A stretch of 53,252 bases of DNA from Legionellaceae bacterium UBA2794 (GTDB taxonomy: Bacteria > Pseudomonadota > Gammaproteobacteria > Legionellales > Legionellaceae). The position numbers were made by a program, and so were the translations under genes. The notes below the pieces were generated by a model. The model was given only the letters and a program-made list of their open reading frames with translations. It was not told the origin of the DNA and ran no database searches. Of this stretch, positions 1 through 8,759 are shown piece after piece (the stretch's first letter is position 1; each line of letters begins with the position of its first letter). Where the stretch lies: contig DEHS01000102.1 in the NCBI GenBank assembly GCA_002352055.1, positions 59,862-113,113 on the forward strand, given 5' to 3'.

Positions 1-1424
1 CAGAAAAAATAGAGATTAGTCCGAGTACTAAAAAACCCAGGATCCAGTTTCGTTATCCAGGAATTGATAAATGGTGGGCTCATAATTTTAAAGGTCAATC
101 AGGGGTTATTGGGATCATTGATTCTGGAATTGATGCAACCCATCAAGCATTCCTTACTAAAAATATCATTATTAATAAATCAAAAACTTCGGGATATTAT
201 AGCTATCCTGAAGGAATTAGAAGTCCACATGGAACGGGTGTGGCTTGTATTTATGCGGGATACCCTTTAGACGAAGACGAGCATATAAGAGGGGTGTCTT
301 ATAAAGCTCCGGTTATTCTCTCGGCACTTGCCGGAGAAGGGGAGAAGAACATTGAGAATTTTTGGATAACGTACTCGAGTTTAAACTGGATGTTTTCTCT
401 AAGTCCATTGAAACCTACCATAATAAATTACAGTTTTGGCAATGGAGATGTGACCTGTCCATCATGCCCTGACTGGAGCGGAATGAGTAAAGTCGTTGAT
501 TATATAGTCAACACGCATAAAATACTTTGGGTAACTTCAGCCGGGAATAATGGGTACATTTCACAGAGAAAAACGGCACCGTTTGTTTCTACATTAACTG
601 TCGCTGCGGATAATTATAATGCCCTGACGGTTGCCAATATGAATATGTATGTTGTCGATAACGAAAATGATACCCGCAAATATAATCGCGAAAAACATGT
701 CATTCGTTATTCAAGCAGCAGAGGGCCCACTCTTTTGGGCCGTAAAAAACCCGACATTACCGCGCCAGGGAACGATACTTACACCTGTGCTCCCGAAAAA
801 GCCTATCGCCTAATGGGTGGAACAAGCGCTGCGGCACCTCACGTGGGCGGGGCTGTGGTATTGGTGGAGGAGGCCGGAATTACAAATCCTATGGCAATTA
901 AAGCCTTATTAATTAATAGTGCTGACAGTTGGACTGATAGTAATAAACCCGGGCCAGATGATCCCGCTTATCCTTACAGTGGTGGCCATCATCCGGTTAA
1001 CGGTTCTGAATGGAATCCCACTTATGGTTGGGGGTATCTGAACATGGAACATGCATATAACCAACGAAAACATATTATTTCAAGTAAGCTTACTCTAAAG
1101 CACCCTTTTATTGATTATAAAATGAAATTAAATGCTTTGGATAAGATAACTTTGGTTCATGAGCGCAGGGTAGGTTTTACCAATGAAGGACAACCGTGGA
1201 AATTAAGCCATCTCTCTCTTGAGGTTTTTGACTCAAAAACACAGGAACTTTTAGCTTCCGATGCAAGTTCAATAGATACCATACATCAAGTGTCTTTGTG
1301 TTCCATGCAAAAACCGAAGTCCTGTATACCAACAGATAAACGAGAAGTTATAGTTCGCGTTTCTTTATTGGATAATTTACTGGAGGGTGCTTCTCAGGAG
1401 GAATTTTCTCTTGCTTACAGTTGA
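1..1424 (+). CDS. Subtilisin-like serine protease (S8), 5'-truncated by the window edge
   Basis: The open frame enters at base 3 and ends at the TGA at 1422-1424, so the start codon and any signal peptide lie upstream of the window. The S8 triad is visible: Asp in GIIDSGID (codon at 120), His in SPHGTGVA (codon at 228) and Ser in GGTSAAAPHVGGA (codon at 825). The oxyanion-hole Asn lies in TSAGNNG. The spacing from Asp to Ser fits one subtilase domain, followed by about 120 residues of C-terminal tail. It is probably an exported peptidase, since Legionella secretes several through type II secretion, but no export signal is visible here. The family is certain; substrate and location are not. 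Confidence 0.9.
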   Translation, partial: EKIEISPSTKKPRIQFRYPGIDKWWAHNFKGQSGVIGIIDSGIDATHQAFLTKNIIINKSKTSGYYSYPEGIRSPHGTGVACIYAGYPLDEDEHIRGVSYKAPVILSALAGEGEKNIENFWITYSSLNWMFSLSPLKPTIINYSFGNGDVTCPSCPDWSGMSKVVDYIVNTHKILWVTSAGNNGYISQRKTAPFVSTLTVAADNYNALTVANMNMYVVDNENDTRKYNREKHVIRYSSSRGPTLLGRKKPDITAPGNDTYTCAPEKAYRLMGGTSAAAPHVGGAVVLVEEAGITNPMAIKALLINSADSWTDSNKPGPDDPAYPYSGGHHPVNGSEWNPTYGWGYLNMEHAYNQRKHIISSKLTLKHPFIDYKMKLNALDKITLVHERRVGFTNEGQPWKLSHLSLEVFDSKTQELLASDASSIDTIHQVSLCSMQKPKSCIPTDKREVIVRVSLLDNLLEGASQEEFSLAYS

Positions 1425-1792
1425 ATCAAATTATAATGGTCACTCATTATTTAAGCTTATATTCCTACTTGAATCCTGGCACTCTCTTTAAAAGTTGACA
1501 ATGATACCCACAGCCTATGTGCCTCAGATAGGTCCGGAGATATTCTCTCATCCAGGTACATTTATCATAAAATAATCTGGCTTTTCTTTCTCCCGCAAGC
1601 GGATCGGGAATCTATCTAAATATTTAGCAAAATGCCACTTTATTAGCTGGATCTCCGTCTGTGCGGGGAAGACAATTTGTTAATCTCTAACGTTATTGAA
1701 CATGAAAAGTTATGATGGGATATTTCTGGTACAAGCCGACCCAGTTAAACTAAGTGAGCAAAGGTCAATACATCCTGTAACTATCGTTTTAA
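1425..1792. other. Intergenic region, about 370 bp
   Basis: This lies between the protease stop and the 3' end of the opposing helicase-like gene. It is AT-rich. I see no strong hairpin, no RNA gene and no convincing ORF. A 33-codon plus-strand ORF starting near 1704 runs into the opposing gene and has no ribosome-binding site, so I do not call it. Confidence 0.5.
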
Positions 1793-4700
1793 TCACCATT
1801 TCTCTGTGAATTCATCGTGTGCATAATATCCATCGTCTTTATTTTTGTCTTCCTTAATTGAGGGTACTGCGAAAAATTGATGACTATTATTAATTAATGG
1901 AAATAGAGAGTGTGCATTATCAGTTTGAACAGTGCATTTTTTTAAAAGCGTCTGCAAATCATCAATGAGCTCAGGATAATCTACTAATTGAGCGTGTAAA
2001 GATTTATGTTCACTCTCATCATTTTCCGAACTGTTTAGCAATAATAAATCCGCATAAATAGTTTCTGGCAAGTAAGAGTTCGTCACAAAGATAGATTCTA
2101 AAAATGGTAATTGTTTGTACTTTAATAGCTGAAATAGAATGGAGTACTCGGCACCAGGGTATATTTTTACTAGTTGAACATACAAACCTTTAATATTAAT
2201 TTGAGGATAGATTTTTTGTAATAAATGCATCCCTTCTAATGATTGCGATAAATAAAGGCTTGGTGGCAATTTGATATTCAATCCCTCTAGAGGAACAGAA
2301 GGGGCCATTACCAAACTTGGCGGTATGTCTGTAATTAACTCAGGATAGGAATAAAGTAATGTGTTGAGAAATTTCACTCCAGGCTTTTTGAGCAAAAGGT
2401 GAGCGAGTAAAGTTCCAGTATCATATTTATCAAAAAGCAACATTTGCTTGGTTATTAATTTACCAAAATCAGGGGATTGTTCTAATAGCTGGGTTAAAAA
2501 AGTTATTCCCTGGGTGTGATGAAAAAATTCTTTTAGTATTGTTTCATTCTTGTATTCCGGACCTAACATTTCACAGTTAAATTGAAATACCTTCAAAGGC
2601 ATATTGGTAAATAGCTCTGGTTTTAATTGGAGCAGAACTGATAAAAGTTCGCATCCTTTAATTGTTCGTGCGAGATTATAAAGACTTGTTAATTGAGCTG
2701 ATTTATATGCTATTGCTATATCGGTGGTGATAAGGTGATCTATTTTAATAAAATTAACCAAGTTTTTATTTATACTAATTAAATTGAGAAAGAATTTAAT
2801 TCCCGAATCATGGTTTATTAAGGTGAAAAACAAACAGCTTTTAAAACCATTTATGGACTTATAGGGCTCAAATAAAAGATGCATTATTTTATTTTGTGCC
2901 ATATCAGCGTTTATTTTAATTAACTGATGTAACAATAAAAGGCCTTTGGGATTTAGAGTCAGCATATGAAACATTGAATAATGTGTGCTATTTAAATTTA
3001 TTTTTTGACACAATCGATCGACATTCAATTTACTCTTTAAGCCAGATGTAGTTGGTAGCATTTGTATAAGAGTTTCAATACCCTCTTCTGAGATGCACAT
3101 TAAATAAAGAAAAGTTATATTTTCTTTAGTTAGCATTTTAATTAATGAATCCCGACTAAAAAATGTTGTGTCTAACATTATTCTTTTAGCTATTTCAGGA
3201 TTTTGCTTTATCAACAGGATCAGAATAGGAGTTATAGTGTTCGTAGTCGACAAGAAATGAATTAGAGACACTTTCATTCCTGAAAGTTGGAAGGATTGGT
3301 TTAAAAATTCAGTATTAATCATAGAAGCAAAGGATCGATTTTCTAATAGCCATGATTGTAAGAAAAGAATTCCTTCCTTGCTAAAAAGAAGATGAGTGAA
3401 AGTAGTTAAATCGTCAGATCCTTTTTCGAACATGAGTTTATTATTTACTTGGGACGCGAATAGTGTTTTGGGACCTAACCAGGGTAAAATAATAGTATGG
3501 ATACTACTAATTCTGATTAGTTTGCTTAGTAAGCATAACCCTTCATCTAATTTTTTTTTGAATAAGTAATTGATCGCGTTTTTGTGGGAAAAAAGTATCT
3601 TTAGCTTATCTTCACTGGGATTAAGGATTAAATCGTTAACAAAAACTTCGAAGTGCTGATTCGTGTTTTGATTTGCTTCTTTAATATTTTGTGATGTAAT
3701 CAAAGTGTCTGGCTTAGAACTTATTGGCGTTTTTTTAGGCGCAATAGGTAGGGCTTTATTTGAACGATTCCTTTTTTTTATATAAGAGGGCTTGTTGTTT
3801 GCTTGAGTCAGATTCAGGGGCAAGTCCGTTTTAGGGGTTGCCAAAGTTTCTTGGGAAGTAAGTTTCTTTGCAATTTCCGTTTCTGATAATTTTAAATGAA
3901 ATTGCATAATTTCTTTTGCCAGATCAATTTTTCCTTCTTTGATATAGTGTTCCGCAAGTTCTGTAAATTGTTTTTTGACTTCTATTTCAGAAATTTTCTT
4001 CTGAAGTGATATTGTGGGAGAGGTGTTGAAATTACCTAAAAGATACGTTAAGAAATGAGTGTATTTATTCGTTTCATAAATTATTAAGACTTTTTGAGCG
4101 CGTGTTATCGCTACATATAAAGAGGACAATGCTTGTTCTTCTTTCAAGGTTATGTCAAAAATTCCCTTACTTTCTTTTGATTTTTGTTGGTTCCATTTTT
4201 GAAACAAGGAACTTAAATCCGGGTTGGTAGAAATGGGCTCCCATAGTATGACCACTTCAAAATCAAGGCCTATGACTTCTTTCGTAGTAAGAATATTATT
4301 GGATGATATTTGGGATTGGATATTATGTCGTATCTTAATCGTCAGGTAGTCAATTAAAACCACTGTTTTGGCCGATTGCCCATATATTTTAATACTATTG
4401 AGTTTTTTTTCATCAATTAAAAGAATTGAACCATCCATTGTTTGCGCTGATTTGATAGATGAATATAGGCGTCGATTGTTCTGATGAGCATGTTTTATGT
4501 TTATTAATCGGCTGGCTGCTTCTGCTATATTGGGGGGACAACGCCAGGTTCGCGTCAAACAATACTCAGAGTAACTACCGTAATGTTGATGCATCAGTTG
4601 CTTTAAAGTGACGTAATTGTAAGGTGAAGACACAATACATTGTTCAATATCAATTGTGGCAACAAACCTTTGATCTTGAGTAAGCTTTATAAAATAAAAA

Positions 4701-5752
4701 AGAGCTAATGGGGGGAGATTTTGAAATTCATCCCCGAATACGGCTGCAAATTTGGGTAGATCCTTTAAATCAAGTGGTGAAACCAGAGGATCAAATAACT
4801 GATTTATATTTAAGAAGTCTTTCCATTGAGCCAGCTGCTTAATGAAATCCTTTTTAAGGGCTGCATCTGAAAAGTAAGACTGGCGAGCTCCTAATTGAAA
4901 ATATGTTTTTTCTCCCAATGCTTGAATCAAACTTAACTCATAATGTAACTCTTGATTGAATTCATCTTTTTTGTCATTTTTACTTAAGGGAACTGGATGA
5001 TTCGGCCAGTGCTGTTTGAGCCACATGCTAAAGTTATCTTTAGTAGCCAAAGTTAACTTTTGCTGGGGATTATCCTGTTTTTTTGGCAGGACTGAGTCGA
5101 TCCAGCTGTCCCAGTTACCAAATTGTACATCAGGCCACGAGGGTAATTTAATTCGTCGGTATTCTTCCTGTAATTCATCGATTAATGCAGGAGATTGTGA
5201 CAAGAACAATACTGGTAAAGGCTGATCCTCTTGCAAATGGACTAAGCTGTCCATTACCGACAGCATTAAATTAAATAATACCACAGTCTTCCCGCCACCT
5301 GGGACACCAGTTAACAATAAAGGCATGGTTTTTTGCATGGCCTCATGTTGATCTTTATCAAACACCAAAGTGATGTCGTTATATTTTGTGTAAGGCACGG
5401 CTTCAACGGATTCAGACCCTTCATCTAACTTAAACTGGTTCTGAATATCCAATTCCTTCGTTACAATTGAGGTAGTGCTTGCCTGAAGCCTTTTCTTTAA
5501 ATCTTCATATTTATGATCTTCGAGGGCGTTTAAGATCAGTAATTTATATTGTCCTTCATGGAGCATATAGGTGAAAATGAGACGTTTTTTCTTGTCCGCC
5601 TTGATGCGATAAATGCTCCTGCCATGAAAATCCATACCCGCAAGTTTTTTAGACTGAGATAACTGTCCAGTCAAAATAGCCTGAATTTCTGCTTCGTAGC
5701 ATTTCAAATCTTCTGGGGTTATATTATTTTGATCGTAAAGAAATTGGGGCAT
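1793..5752 (-). CDS. RelE-like / SF1 helicase / helical-repeat protein (1319 aa)
   Basis: Three regions can be seen. Residues about 15-90 resemble a RelE/ParE fold, with a core like IYRIKADKKKRLIF followed by KLLILNALEDHKYE. Residues about 130-560 form a UvrD/DUF2075-like SF1 NTPase: a Q-motif-like FDKDQ, Walker A GVPGGGKT (149-156), motif II GDEFQ (340-344), a motif IV-like LTRTWRCPPNIAEAA, motif V-like GLDFEVVIL, and motif VI LYVAITRAQ (545-553). After a basic Lys/Pro/Ser linker (about 640-690), residues about 700-1250 carry at least seven diverged helical repeats of the form G-x3-L-x2-LL-x4-P. AAGG lies 7 nt before the ATG. It stands alone and convergent with the protease. RelE-type modules fused to SF1 helicases occur in large TRANK1-like proteins, so an effector or nucleic-acid role is possible; neither is shown. 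Confidence 0.75.
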   Translation of the reverse strand: MPQFLYDQNNITPEDLKCYEAEIQAILTGQLSQSKKLAGMDFHGRSIYRIKADKKKRLIFTYMLHEGQYKLLILNALEDHKYEDLKKRLQASTTSIVTKELDIQNQFKLDEGSESVEAVPYTKYNDITLVFDKDQHEAMQKTMPLLLTGVPGGGKTVVLFNLMLSVMDSLVHLQEDQPLPVLFLSQSPALIDELQEEYRRIKLPSWPDVQFGNWDSWIDSVLPKKQDNPQQKLTLATKDNFSMWLKQHWPNHPVPLSKNDKKDEFNQELHYELSLIQALGEKTYFQLGARQSYFSDAALKKDFIKQLAQWKDFLNINQLFDPLVSPLDLKDLPKFAAVFGDEFQNLPPLALFYFIKLTQDQRFVATIDIEQCIVSSPYNYVTLKQLMHQHYGSYSEYCLTRTWRCPPNIAEAASRLINIKHAHQNNRRLYSSIKSAQTMDGSILLIDEKKLNSIKIYGQSAKTVVLIDYLTIKIRHNIQSQISSNNILTTKEVIGLDFEVVILWEPISTNPDLSSLFQKWNQQKSKESKGIFDITLKEEQALSSLYVAITRAQKVLIIYETNKYTHFLTYLLGNFNTSPTISLQKKISEIEVKKQFTELAEHYIKEGKIDLAKEIMQFHLKLSETEIAKKLTSQETLATPKTDLPLNLTQANNKPSYIKKRNRSNKALPIAPKKTPISSKPDTLITSQNIKEANQNTNQHFEVFVNDLILNPSEDKLKILFSHKNAINYLFKKKLDEGLCLLSKLIRISSIHTIILPWLGPKTLFASQVNNKLMFEKGSDDLTTFTHLLFSKEGILFLQSWLLENRSFASMINTEFLNQSFQLSGMKVSLIHFLSTTNTITPILILLIKQNPEIAKRIMLDTTFFSRDSLIKMLTKENITFLYLMCISEEGIETLIQMLPTTSGLKSKLNVDRLCQKINLNSTHYSMFHMLTLNPKGLLLLHQLIKINADMAQNKIMHLLFEPYKSINGFKSCLFFTLINHDSGIKFFLNLISINKNLVNFIKIDHLITTDIAIAYKSAQLTSLYNLARTIKGCELLSVLLQLKPELFTNMPLKVFQFNCEMLGPEYKNETILKEFFHHTQGITFLTQLLEQSPDFGKLITKQMLLFDKYDTGTLLAHLLLKKPGVKFLNTLLYSYPELITDIPPSLVMAPSVPLEGLNIKLPPSLYLSQSLEGMHLLQKIYPQINIKGLYVQLVKIYPGAEYSILFQLLKYKQLPFLESIFVTNSYLPETIYADLLLLNSSENDESEHKSLHAQLVDYPELIDDLQTLLKKCTVQTDNAHSLFPLINNSHQFFAVPSIKEDKNKDDGYYAHDEFTEKW

Positions 5753-5986
5753 GAGTTAACCTTGAATTAATAATAAATACAAAGACAAAATATTGTCCAT
5801 ATACTAATAAAATATGATTTTTATTGCAACTATTAGATGAATTAGTTTCCAGTTGAGATTTTTTTTCCATTGAGGTGGATGAACTGGACACTTCTATTTA
5901 TATATCAAAATTGCTGTTACAGGGGTCAGATGGATGGCTTATTACCCGATTAAATAGTAATGTATTGCTAAAAAGGATTTTATTTG

Positions 5987-6697
5987 ATGAACAAAATGTT
6001 TTGCGCGTTTCTGGTTTGTGCAAGCCAGTCCCACGCGCAATGGAGCGTTGAGTTAGCGCCCTATATATGGGCAAGTGGGCTTTCCGGTACTCAGCATACA
6101 GCGGGTTTGAAATTTAAAGTTTCTGAGTCGTTTTCCGAATTATTAAGAGAACTTGATTTTGGAGCGATGCTTTGGTTAGCTGCTTACCATGATAACGCCG
6201 GAATTTTTTTTAATGGGATATATAGCAAGGTTTCTGATAAGGTTCTTTTCGATCGACTGGCTATTGATTTAAAAAGTACGCTGAGTATTGACAGCCTGGG
6301 TATTTCTTATCGATTAGGTACAAATAAACAATGGTATTTCGAACCTTATGCTGGGGCTCGATACACTTTAAATGATAATAAAGTAACTATTAATACACTG
6401 GGCTTTAATCAAAAATACAATTGGACCGATGCCATTGCAGGGTCTCGTTTAAATTATAACGTGACTTCTGCCTTTAATATTGAAGGGGCTGCGGATTACG
6501 GACAAGGCGCTCATTCCCATAGTTATAACCTGAGTGCATTTCTAGGATACCAATCGCCTTATCATTTTAGAAATACCCGTTTCTATTTAGGTTATCGCTT
6601 TTTGCATCAAAACTATCATCATGGGACAGGTATAAGATTTTACGAATGGGACATGAACATTCACGGCCCAGTGGCTGGTATGTTATTTAGATTCTAA
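5987..6697 (+). CDS. Outer-membrane beta-barrel protein
   Basis: This is a 236-residue protein with a short signal peptide ending near SHA-QWSVE. It then shows alternating hydrophobic and polar strands, many aromatic residues (ELAPYIWASGLSG, WYFEPYAGARY, FYLGYRFLHQNY) and a terminal Phe (MLFRF), as expected for an integral outer-membrane barrel. A TTG at 5984 is in frame, but the ATG at 5987 sits about 9 nt after AAGGA and is preferred. Similar 230-260-residue barrels in proteobacteria are of unknown function. It is convergent with the glutaredoxin-MauE gene 33 bp downstream. Confidence 0.7.
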   Translation: MNKMFCAFLVCASQSHAQWSVELAPYIWASGLSGTQHTAGLKFKVSESFSELLRELDFGAMLWLAAYHDNAGIFFNGIYSKVSDKVLFDRLAIDLKSTLSIDSLGISYRLGTNKQWYFEPYAGARYTLNDNKVTINTLGFNQKYNWTDAIAGSRLNYNVTSAFNIEGAADYGQGAHSHSYNLSAFLGYQSPYHFRNTRFYLGYRFLHQNYHHGTGIRFYEWDMNIHGPVAGMLFRF

Positions 6698-6730
6698 AAT
6701 CAGTTAGAATTAAAACAAGCTGAATTTAGT

Positions 6731-7480
6731 TCACAAATGACTAAATAACATCCATATAGCCATTGCGATCATCATGATGTTCTCAGTTAATGAAACGAAA
6801 CCCAGGGGTACATTACTATCACCTCCCACACAGGCACATTTCAACTCACGTTTATCAAGATACACGGCCTTAAAGACAGAAATGGCTCCTACTGTACCGA
6901 TAAATAGTGCAACAGGAATGGATATCCAGTTAAGAGCCCCAGCAATCATCAGGATGCCGGCAAGTGCCTCTGCAAAAGGATAAATATAACTATAAGGTAC
7001 CCATCGTTGCGCCAGTAAATCGTAGTTCAGGAACATCGTCGAAAACCGCTCGACATTTTGTAATTTTAATAAGGCAAGAACAACCATGCTAAAGGAAATA
7101 AACCAGCCGATAGCGCGAGTTGTGAAAATCGTTCCAGCTAAAGCAAAACTTGTAGCTAAAGCCATTAACGCGGTCATGGCAAAGACCGTGATTACGGGTA
7201 CATAGCTTGTTGCATTAGGGGCTGTGATTTTTTTTCCAAAATAGCGCCGTAAATCATCATAGCCACCGATACGTTGGCCACCTATAAATGTTTGGGGTGT
7301 GGTTTTGACCTCATGTTTATTTTTAAAGGCATCCGTTTGCTCACGGGTCGTTAACCAAATATCATCAACTATAAATCCATTGCGTTTTAATAAGTCCTTC
7401 GCCTTAAGACCATAGGGACAGATATGATTTGGCATCACCATGCGATAAAGGGTTGCACTTTTGGGCTTGATATTGTTCAT
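6731..7480 (-). CDS. Glutaredoxin-MauE/DoxX-like membrane fusion
   Basis: Residues 1-85 form a glutaredoxin domain with active site CPYG (Cys21), a cis-Pro loop TTPQTFIGG and GGYDDLRRYF. Residues about 90-249 contain four to five hydrophobic segments. A CxC motif (KCACVGG) is followed by PLGFVSLTEN, typical of MauE/DoxX redox-associated membrane proteins. The likely role is passing thiol reducing equivalents at the inner membrane, with the glutaredoxin domain cytoplasmic; this is inferred from domain architecture. AGGA lies about 9 nt before the ATG. It is 32 bp downstream of ispA on the same strand and may be transcribed with xseB-ispA. Confidence 0.8.
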   Translation of the reverse strand: MNNIKPKSATLYRMVMPNHICPYGLKAKDLLKRNGFIVDDIWLTTREQTDAFKNKHEVKTTPQTFIGGQRIGGYDDLRRYFGKKITAPNATSYVPVITVFAMTALMALATSFALAGTIFTTRAIGWFISFSMVVLALLKLQNVERFSTMFLNYDLLAQRWVPYSYIYPFAEALAGILMIAGALNWISIPVALFIGTVGAISVFKAVYLDKRELKCACVGGDSNVPLGFVSLTENIMMIAMAIWMLFSHL

Positions 7481-7512
7481 GGTTTATCGTCCTGATAAAT
7501 GATACAAGGAAG

Positions 7513-8400
7513 TTAATTGTTCAAACGGGTTCTTTGTTGTAGCGCTTTGGTAAGTTCCACCAAATGGATTGCTTTATCTTTAAATAAACTCAATGAACCA
7601 AGTGCCATTTGATAATGGTTTTTAATTTCGGCTTCAAGCTGCGACTTAGTTAATAACGTAGCAAATGTTGTTTTTTGGTTTGCCATATCTGAGGAGCGAC
7701 CTTTACCCAGGATATCGTCCGCTCCATAGAAATCAAGGTAGTCGTCTTGCATCTGAAAAACCAGACCAATATGTTCTGCATAAGTTATCAGGGCATTTCT
7801 AAATTCATCAGGGATTTGAATTTTTGCCGCAAGAACCATTTCAAAGCAGGATATGATAAGTCTGCCTGTTTTCAGTAAGTGAATTTGGCGAAGTTGCGCC
7901 TCCGATACGGAAGACTTTGCCAGCTCAGATAAATCCAGACTTTGTCCGCTAACCATGCCACTCACCCCGCTGGCCTTTACCAACAGCCTGGTAATAGAAA
8001 CGACTTGGGGGGTATCCAGTAAAAAGGGTAATTTGGTTAATAATACTTCAATGGCCAACCCTTGCATGCCATCACCGGTCAAAATAGCAGTTGCTTCATC
8101 AAATGCTTTATGGCAACTGGGTTTTCCCCGGCGTAAATCATCATTATCCATAGCGGGAAGATCATCGTGAATTAGCGAATAACAATGAGTTAATTCAATT
8201 GATGCAGCGATAATGTCTAACACATTCAAATCAATATCCAGTAATTCTCCTGCCAGATAAACCAAAACTGGTCTAATTCTTTTTCCTCCTGGAAATAAAG
8301 AATAATACATGGCCTTATGAATCTGAGGAGCAGGTGTAGGCGTCGTGGAGATTAGATCTTCAAGAAAAAGTTCATGGCGTTTGATGTAAGTATCAATCAC
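7513..8400 (-). CDS. ispA: Polyprenyl (farnesyl/geranyl) diphosphate synthase
   Basis: The 295-residue protein matches the IspA family in length. It condenses IPP with DMAPP or GPP to give farnesyl diphosphate for ubiquinone, undecaprenyl phosphate and related lipids. The first Asp-rich motif is DDLPAMDNDDLRRGKPSCH and the second is QDDYLDFYGADD. KRIRPVLVYLAGE and the GQSLDL region are also typical. It begins with GTG, and its first 8 bp overlap the end of xseB (GTGATTGA), indicating translational coupling. Adjacency of xseB and ispA is common in gammaproteobacteria. Confidence 0.93.
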   Translation of the reverse strand: MIDTYIKRHELFLEDLISTTPTPAPQIHKAMYYSLFPGGKRIRPVLVYLAGELLDIDLNVLDIIAASIELTHCYSLIHDDLPAMDNDDLRRGKPSCHKAFDEATAILTGDGMQGLAIEVLLTKLPFLLDTPQVVSITRLLVKASGVSGMVSGQSLDLSELAKSSVSEAQLRQIHLLKTGRLIISCFEMVLAAKIQIPDEFRNALITYAEHIGLVFQMQDDYLDFYGADDILGKGRSSDMANQKTTFATLLTKSQLEAEIKNHYQMALGSLSLFKDKAIHLVELTKALQQRTRLNN

Positions 8401-8623
8401 AGTTCGTCTCGTCTGAATTAAATTCGGTGTTAGAGGATAGGCCCGTTAATGTTTCTATTTTTTGCTCCGCCTGGTTGAGTACGTCCTGGCAGGTTCGTGC
8501 AAGTCCGATACCTTTTTCAAATTGTTTCAGCGATTCTTCAAGAGTTAATTCACCTTTCTCTAACTGTCGGACAATCGCTTCTAATTCCGCTACGGACTGT
8601 TCAAAATGAATGCCTTTAGTCAT
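8393..8623 (-). CDS. xseB: Exodeoxyribonuclease VII small subunit
   Basis: The 76-residue product carries the XseB signature: FEQSVAELEAIVRQLEKGELTLEESLKQFEKGI, then a helical run ending in QAEQKIETL. XseB pairs with XseA to form exonuclease VII, which degrades single-stranded DNA. An in-frame TTG at 8650 would add nine residues, but the ATG at 8623 (MTKGIHFEQ) matches the usual family start. It overlaps ispA by 8 bp. The short acidic tail after LTG is variable in the family. Confidence 0.93.
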   Translation of the reverse strand: MTKGIHFEQSVAELEAIVRQLEKGELTLEESLKQFEKGIGLARTCQDVLNQAEQKIETLTGLSSNTEFNSDETNCD

Positions 8624-8759
8624 AATCGCTCTATTTGGGAAAATAAGCAATTATACTGGGTTAAGTAAAGGATTCAACTGAGTTAATATTTTTTCATTTA
8701 TGCCATTCTCCTAAACTATGGGGTATTATTGTTGCCTCTGAGAAGACAGCCAGGACTTC

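Noticed and set aside
64..270. ORF overlapping the protease start
   Set aside because: It is out of frame; the protease frame with the catalytic Asp and His runs through the same bases.
1704..1805. 33-codon ORF before the helicase gene
   Set aside because: It is very short, lacks a ribosome-binding site and runs into the end of the opposing gene.
1793..5752. RelE-like domain as part of a toxin-antitoxin pair
   Set aside because: There is no antitoxin-like gene adjacent, and the domain is fused to a large helicase-repeat protein.
6698..6730. Possible hairpin between the barrel and glutaredoxin genes
   Set aside because: The pairing CTAAAATCAG with CTGAATTTAG has a mismatch and is AT-rich, so it is too weak to call.
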